From a bacterium (GTDB taxonomy: Bacteria; UBP4; UBA4092; JAOAEQ01): a stretch of 57,342 nucleotides of DNA. A program made the position numbers and the translations under genes. The stretch covers positions 75,698 to 133,039 of the forward strand of contig JAOAEQ010000003.1 of assembly GCA_026416715.1 (NCBI GenBank). The letters run 5' to 3'. The notes under the pieces are model-generated. The model searched no databases. It was given only the letters and a program-made list of their open reading frames with translations, and had not been told where the DNA came from. Of the stretch, positions 53,326 to 57,342 are shown piece after piece; positions within the stretch are counted from its first letter, which is position 1, and each line of letters starts with the position of its first letter.

Positions 53326-53682
53326 ATGGCACATGAACCAGTTAAAATTGGCGATATCCTTTGGCAGAGTATAGATACGTTAGAATTCAAGCGAAACATT
53401 TATCCGAAACTTATCGAATTGAGTTGGCATCATATCCTTGGTTCGACATTAGCTCAACATTGTAAATTTCGGAAAATAGAAAAAGATAAAATCTATATAA
53501 AAGTTAATTCACCGGAATGGTTCAAGGAACTTAACGACCATAAACCGTTATTGATCGAAAAGATTAATCGCTATTTCAACAAGCCGCTTATTGCTGACAT
53601 AGAATTAGAACTGCCAGCGTATGCCCGACCAAAACCAAAACCAAGAACTCGACCAAGAAATAAAAAGAATTGCTCGAAATAA
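53326..53682 (+). CDS. DUF721/DciA-like protein
   Basis: The 118-residue protein matches DUF721: WHHILGSTLAQHCKFRKIEKD, KIYIKVNSPEWFKELN and LLIEKINRYF, ending in a Pro/Lys/Arg tail. DciA members help load the replicative helicase in bacteria without DnaC; short ones like this are common. The frame runs from TTG 53317, but ATG 53326 fits the family. The last 62 nt overlap the next gene in another frame. Confidence 0.8.
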   Translation: MAHEPVKIGDILWQSIDTLEFKRNIYPKLIELSWHHILGSTLAQHCKFRKIEKDKIYIKVNSPEWFKELNDHKPLLIEKINRYFNKPLIADIELELPAYARPKPKPRTRPRNKKNCSK

Positions 53683-54310
53683 CGGAATAGCGTTATTGAG
53701 TGTAGCTGATGTTTCTTCAGTTGCGGATATGATACATCCGGAAGTGCAATTAGCGTTGCAAGGGTTACCCTTTGCGATTTCAATTGGTATCCGCTTGTCC
53801 GACCGGATTATTGAATCCCTGATTGATAAACCGACGAAATTATATCTCCATCATTATAAAACCTGTAATCAAGTTCTTGACCATACATCGCTTAAACTAA
53901 CGAATATTATTCAAGCGTATGGATACCATGCACTTCCGATACCAGCTTCACAGTTAGTTGATTGGGGTGGAACTACTTCCGGTCATATTTCACATCGAAA
54001 AATCGCACATCTTGCTGGACATGGTTGGTTCGGACGAAGCGGGTTGATTATCCATCCAGTGTATGGTGCACGAGTTCGGTATACAACAATATTTACAGAC
54101 GCACCACTTTCCATAGCGAATCCGTTTCAAGGAGATTGTAGTGAATGTAGGTTATGTATTGCGATATGTCCAGCGGGAGCGATTACTGAAAACGGAGTCG
54201 ATATCCAAAAATGTTTTACTCAATTAAAACAGTTTGCTAAACATTTGGGCGGAACGCAATATATTTGCGGATTATGTATTAAAGCGTGTAAAGGGAAACG
54301 GGAGACCTAA
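53621..54310 (+). CDS. QueG-like (epoxyqueuosine-reductase-related) 4Fe-4S protein, short form
   Basis: The 229 residues match the DUF1730 and ferredoxin parts of QueG: HYKTCNQVLDHTSLKL, IPASQLVDWGG, IAHLAGHGWFGRSGLIIHP and CSECRLCIAICP for the first cluster, then Cys residues of QKCFTQ and CGLCIKAC for the second. True QueG needs about 300-380 residues and often a C-terminal HEAT domain; this is shorter, so tRNA activity is not certain. ATG 53621 lies inside the preceding DUF721 gene, with 62 nt overlap. Confidence 0.78.
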   Translation: MPDQNQNQELDQEIKRIARNNGIALLSVADVSSVADMIHPEVQLALQGLPFAISIGIRLSDRIIESLIDKPTKLYLHHYKTCNQVLDHTSLKLTNIIQAYGYHALPIPASQLVDWGGTTSGHISHRKIAHLAGHGWFGRSGLIIHPVYGARVRYTTIFTDAPLSIANPFQGDCSECRLCIAICPAGAITENGVDIQKCFTQLKQFAKHLGGTQYICGLCIKACKGKRET

Positions 54311-54393
54311 ACAGCGTTCGAATGAAAGAACCTGAAAACAAAAAAACGCTTGAATGAAGATATCCACTATATAACCATTTAACAGAATATCTT

Positions 54394-56937
54394 ATGAGAA
54401 TCAGGGTTATTTATTCCGTTACTGTTGTATTATTGTTTTTATATAGTATTAGTATTTGTGCCGAATTTCCACGTCATATCCCAAAGACATTTTTCGCGAT
54501 GCAATCGCATTCGCTGCAAGGTGATACAACTCATCATACACGAACTTGTCAATTAATGGCAGAAGCGGGAATTAAACTTATTCGCGATGAACTCTATTGG
54601 AGTAATCTGGAACGAGAAAAAGGGAAGATTATTTTTCCAGAGAATTATCTCCAGAATGTTGAAATCACCTTAGCGCATGGAATCGAACCGTTAATCATCC
54701 TTGATTATGGTAATCCGAATTATGATAATGGACGAGCTCCGTATACCGATGAGGGTCGAGAAGCGTTTGCCCGGTATTGTACCGCTGTAGTGAGTAAGTT
54801 TAAGGGCAAAATTAAATATTTCGAAATCTGGAATGAACCGAATATACCTGGATTCTGGAAACCGGAACCAAACCCGAAAGATTATTTCTTATTATTAAAA
54901 ACGGTATATCAAGCGTGCAAACAAGCGAACCCGAACTGCGTTATTCTCGCTGGAGCGACCAGTGGTGTAGATTTGAAATTTTTTGAAGAAGTATTCAAAC
55001 TCGGTGGATTGCAGTATATGGATGTTCTTTCGTTGCACCCTTATACTGGCGTATCTCCGGAAGGAAATGATTTAGTCGGTAAACTAATTGCCGCAAGGAA
55101 ACTAACCGAGAAATATCGGAAGTCGCTCCGGATTTGGATAACTGAAATCGGATATCCAACACATACCGGTCCGAATGGTTTTACTGAACAGACGCAATCG
55201 GATTATTTGGTTCGAACCTATTTCCATTCGTTAGCAAGCGGGTACGTTGATGCAGTATTCTGGTATTGGTTTGGTCCTGACGGACCGGATGAAACCTATA
55301 GTGAAGACCGATTCGGTATCATCCGGTCGGATTGGTCGCCGAAACCGGCGTATATTGCGTATAAAACTATGTATGAGCAAATAAACAACGTACAATATCT
55401 TGGTTCGATTGATTCAACGAATCCCGCAGTGGTAGGGTATCGATTCCAAAACGGAAATAATCTGCTCACAGTTCTCTGGTCAGTTAAAGGGCGGATTCCT
55501 ATTGGAATTAAAACGCGAGCGAAAGAAATCCAGATTATTGCTGCTGATGGAACACAACAAACATTAACACCGTTACAGAATGTGGTAACATTCACCTTAA
55601 CCGAATCGCCAATATATATTCATTCAGGGAAAGACCCGATTCAAGTTACGACTCCCTTATTCAAATTCGGGAAATCAAATTATGTTTTCCCGCCGGGCTC
55701 AACGAAATCAGTTACCCTGATTTTGGATAACAAGAGTATTAAACCAAATCAGCAGTTCGATGGATTATGTAAACTAGCTATTAATCCGCTTGAAATCCAG
55801 TTAACCAAAGAAATCATTCCTATCAGACTTGAAAAAATCGGTTCACCGATTTATCGAATCCAGATGATTACTCCTAGATTGCCTTCAAAGAAAACTGCGA
55901 TTTTAACTGCACAGGTAATTATCGGAGGTAAATTAATCGGTGTCGTAGAAACCGAAATTCAACTTACTGAACCAGCAATATTACAATGTTATCCGGAGTT
56001 AGATTTAGTGACCGGAACGAAAAACGTTAAGATTAGATTAGACAATCTGATGGAATCACCGATATCCGGTGAACTTCATTTAAGTTCCCTCAAGGACACT
56101 ATCATTTTCGATCGGGTGATTATTCCATTTAGTGAAATTAGCGCGAAATCCGGCTGGACGTACCTCGCTGAAATTAAAGAAAGTAATGATGCACCGGATA
56201 CATTATATTCACTAGAAGTATCCGCTTATTTAACTGATGGAAATACCTTGCGATTAAATAAAACCATAGCTTATTTACCATGCAAGAAATCGAAACAGAA
56301 TATTGTTATTGATGGTAATCTTGAAGAATGGAAAGATGCGATACCAATCCGATTAACTCGGGCTGAACAGATTACTGTTGGGAAAGAAAATTGGTTCGGT
56401 AAATTCGATGGAAGCGCAACCGTTTCGCTCCTTTGGGATGATAAAAATATTTATGTAAGTGCGATTGTCCTTGATGATAAGAGAAGTAATACCATAAAAC
56501 CGAGTTCTTCAGTTTATCATAGCGATGGTTTAGAAATCTATTTCGATACCGATTTGGTTAGTGATTATACAACCGCAAAATATAACGATGATGATTTTCA
56601 ATTCGGATTTTTCGATACGCCAGATGGACCGATTGTCTGGCGCTGGTCTCCCGGCGATACGCAAGATACTGCGGCACAAATAGCTATCGTCGAACGGAAT
56701 GATTTAGGCGAAAATGCCCAAGCTACCGGATATATACTCGAAGCTAGGATTCCATTGTCAGAATTGAGATTGAGTCCGCAACCCGGAATGGTTATCGGAT
56801 TCACGGTCGCTTTGGACGATGATGATACTCCGAATGCAGTCGACCCGTTCAAACAGGATATGCAGATGATTTGGGCTGGCAGTAAAAATAATTGGTGCGA
56901 CCCGACAGGATTCGGGCAGTTATTTTTTATAGAATAA
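54394..56937 (+). CDS. Large secreted glycoside hydrolase (clan GH-A) with C-terminal CBM9-like domain
   Basis: The 847-residue protein has a signal peptide (about 1-23, ISICAEF), a GH5/GH39-type catalytic barrel (about 30-330; acid/base Glu in FEIWNEPNIPGFW, nucleophile Glu in WITEIGYPTHTG), beta domains (about 340-630) and a CBM9-like carbohydrate-binding domain (about 635-847: IVIDGNLEEWKDAIPI, WDDKNIYVSAIVLDD, GLEIYFDTD). It would act outside the cytoplasm on a polysaccharide; the substrate is unknown. A distant paralogue lies at 230-1642. No clear ribosome site precedes ATG 54394. Confidence 0.82.
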   Translation: MRIRVIYSVTVVLLFLYSISICAEFPRHIPKTFFAMQSHSLQGDTTHHTRTCQLMAEAGIKLIRDELYWSNLEREKGKIIFPENYLQNVEITLAHGIEPLIILDYGNPNYDNGRAPYTDEGREAFARYCTAVVSKFKGKIKYFEIWNEPNIPGFWKPEPNPKDYFLLLKTVYQACKQANPNCVILAGATSGVDLKFFEEVFKLGGLQYMDVLSLHPYTGVSPEGNDLVGKLIAARKLTEKYRKSLRIWITEIGYPTHTGPNGFTEQTQSDYLVRTYFHSLASGYVDAVFWYWFGPDGPDETYSEDRFGIIRSDWSPKPAYIAYKTMYEQINNVQYLGSIDSTNPAVVGYRFQNGNNLLTVLWSVKGRIPIGIKTRAKEIQIIAADGTQQTLTPLQNVVTFTLTESPIYIHSGKDPIQVTTPLFKFGKSNYVFPPGSTKSVTLILDNKSIKPNQQFDGLCKLAINPLEIQLTKEIIPIRLEKIGSPIYRIQMITPRLPSKKTAILTAQVIIGGKLIGVVETEIQLTEPAILQCYPELDLVTGTKNVKIRLDNLMESPISGELHLSSLKDTIIFDRVIIPFSEISAKSGWTYLAEIKESNDAPDTLYSLEVSAYLTDGNTLRLNKTIAYLPCKKSKQNIVIDGNLEEWKDAIPIRLTRAEQITVGKENWFGKFDGSATVSLLWDDKNIYVSAIVLDDKRSNTIKPSSSVYHSDGLEIYFDTDLVSDYTTAKYNDDDFQFGFFDTPDGPIVWRWSPGDTQDTAAQIAIVERNDLGENAQATGYILEARIPLSELRLSPQPGMVIGFTVALDDDDTPNAVDPFKQDMQMIWAGSKNNWCDPTGFGQLFFIE

Positions 56938-57014
56938 TATTCGATTACGATGATTATACTTATACTATCGTCGCCATCAACCACCATAGAATTAGACTTA
57001 TCAAGGAGTTAATA

Positions 57015-57342
57015 TTGAGTATGCAACAGCCATTATCTATTACGGCAAATCAGAATATTATTGAAATGGAATATGCGGTTCGCGGTCCGCTGCCGAAACG
57101 AGCAGCAGAATTAAAAAAGCTAGGGAAACAGGTTATCTTTTGCAACATCGGGAACCCGCAAGCGTTAGGGCAATCGCCGTTAACCTATTACCGTCAGGTA
57201 GTGAGTCTGGTTGAAGACCGGTCGAAAATCGAGCGCGAACGAAAGCTGAAAAAAGTATATCGGGAACATAAAAGTATATTTAACGAAATAAATCCAACTG
57301 AGTTCATTTCAGATTATGTTCTCGATGTAAGTGAACGATTCC
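57015..57342 (+). CDS. Class I/II aminotransferase, alanine-aminotransferase-like, 5' end only
   Basis: The window ends inside this gene. The visible N-terminus (about 109 residues) includes MEYAVRGPLPKRAAELKK, KQVIFCNIGNPQALGQSPLTY and YVLDVSERF, as in the alanine/glutamate-pyruvate aminotransferase group. AAGGAG (57003-57008) is 6 nt before TTG 57015 and 12 nt before ATG 57021; the start is undecided. The PLP Lys lies beyond the window. Confidence 0.8.
   Translation, partial: MSMQQPLSITANQNIIEMEYAVRGPLPKRAAELKKLGKQVIFCNIGNPQALGQSPLTYYRQVVSLVEDRSKIERERKLKKVYREHKSIFNEINPTEFISDYVLDVSERF

Overview
The window looks like a chromosomal contig from an uncultivated, diderm (Gram-negative-type) bacterium. 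It is AT-rich, dense in genes and uses the standard genetic code. Envelope genes (DegP/HtrA-like protease, O-antigen-ligase-like protein, two lipoproteins, PBP4-type carboxypeptidase, three GT39-like membrane proteins) support two membranes. No phage, transposase, CRISPR array or rRNA was seen. The phylum cannot be fixed from this stretch; Omnitrophota, Sumerlaeota or a similar candidate lineage would fit.

Layout. 1-5.5 kb: secreted glycoside hydrolase, ankyrin protein, then yggS-proC-asd and a YjbQ protein that starts right behind a terminator. 5.5-8.8 kb: HEAT-repeat protein broken by a -1 frameshift, and a transglutaminase-like protein. 9-16.5 kb: orphan response regulator, HtpX, HtrA, two unlisted tiny membrane ORFs, ankyrin lipoprotein, NtrY-like kinase, zinc-ribbon protein and its nonsense-mutated copy. 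17-23.7 kb (mostly minus): O-antigen-ligase-like protein, ScpB, initiator tRNA-fMet (plus), then two TrkA-type proteins, a membrane-anchored Usp protein, a small 2-TM protein, an APC permease and GlpM. 24.4-28.6 kb: HTH-cupin regulator followed by a tightly overlapping trio, a catalytically degenerate M20/YgeY-like protein and two divergent acetate-kinase-like proteins. 28.8-34.7 kb: flavodoxin, ECF sigma / anti-sigma / STN-zinc-ribbon operon, alkaline-phosphatase-superfamily lipoprotein. 35-48 kb: phosphoketolase, Gld-type ABC system, ComEC, three GT39-like proteins. 48-57 kb: bacterioferritin-like protein, second YjbQ, a likely small RNA, gltX, zinc-finger membrane protein, dacB, DUF721/DciA-like, QueG-like Fe-S protein, a second large glycoside hydrolase and the start of an aminotransferase.

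The strongest candidate for an undescribed system is 24,348-28,571. A near-consensus promoter drives a small-molecule-sensing type regulator. Behind it, one kinase keeps most of the acetate-kinase active site but has an altered nucleotide loop; the second has lost most substrate-binding residues but keeps a GG loop; and the M20-fold protein has lost nearly all metal ligands. This looks like a repurposed multi-subunit acyl-phosphate or ligand-sensing complex. The phosphoketolase 7 kb downstream makes acetyl phosphate, so a functional link is possible but unproven.

Several genes (scpB, comEC) have a TATAAT box only 7-8 bp before the start codon and no Shine-Dalgarno, suggesting leaderless mRNAs, while many others have strong AGGAGG sites.
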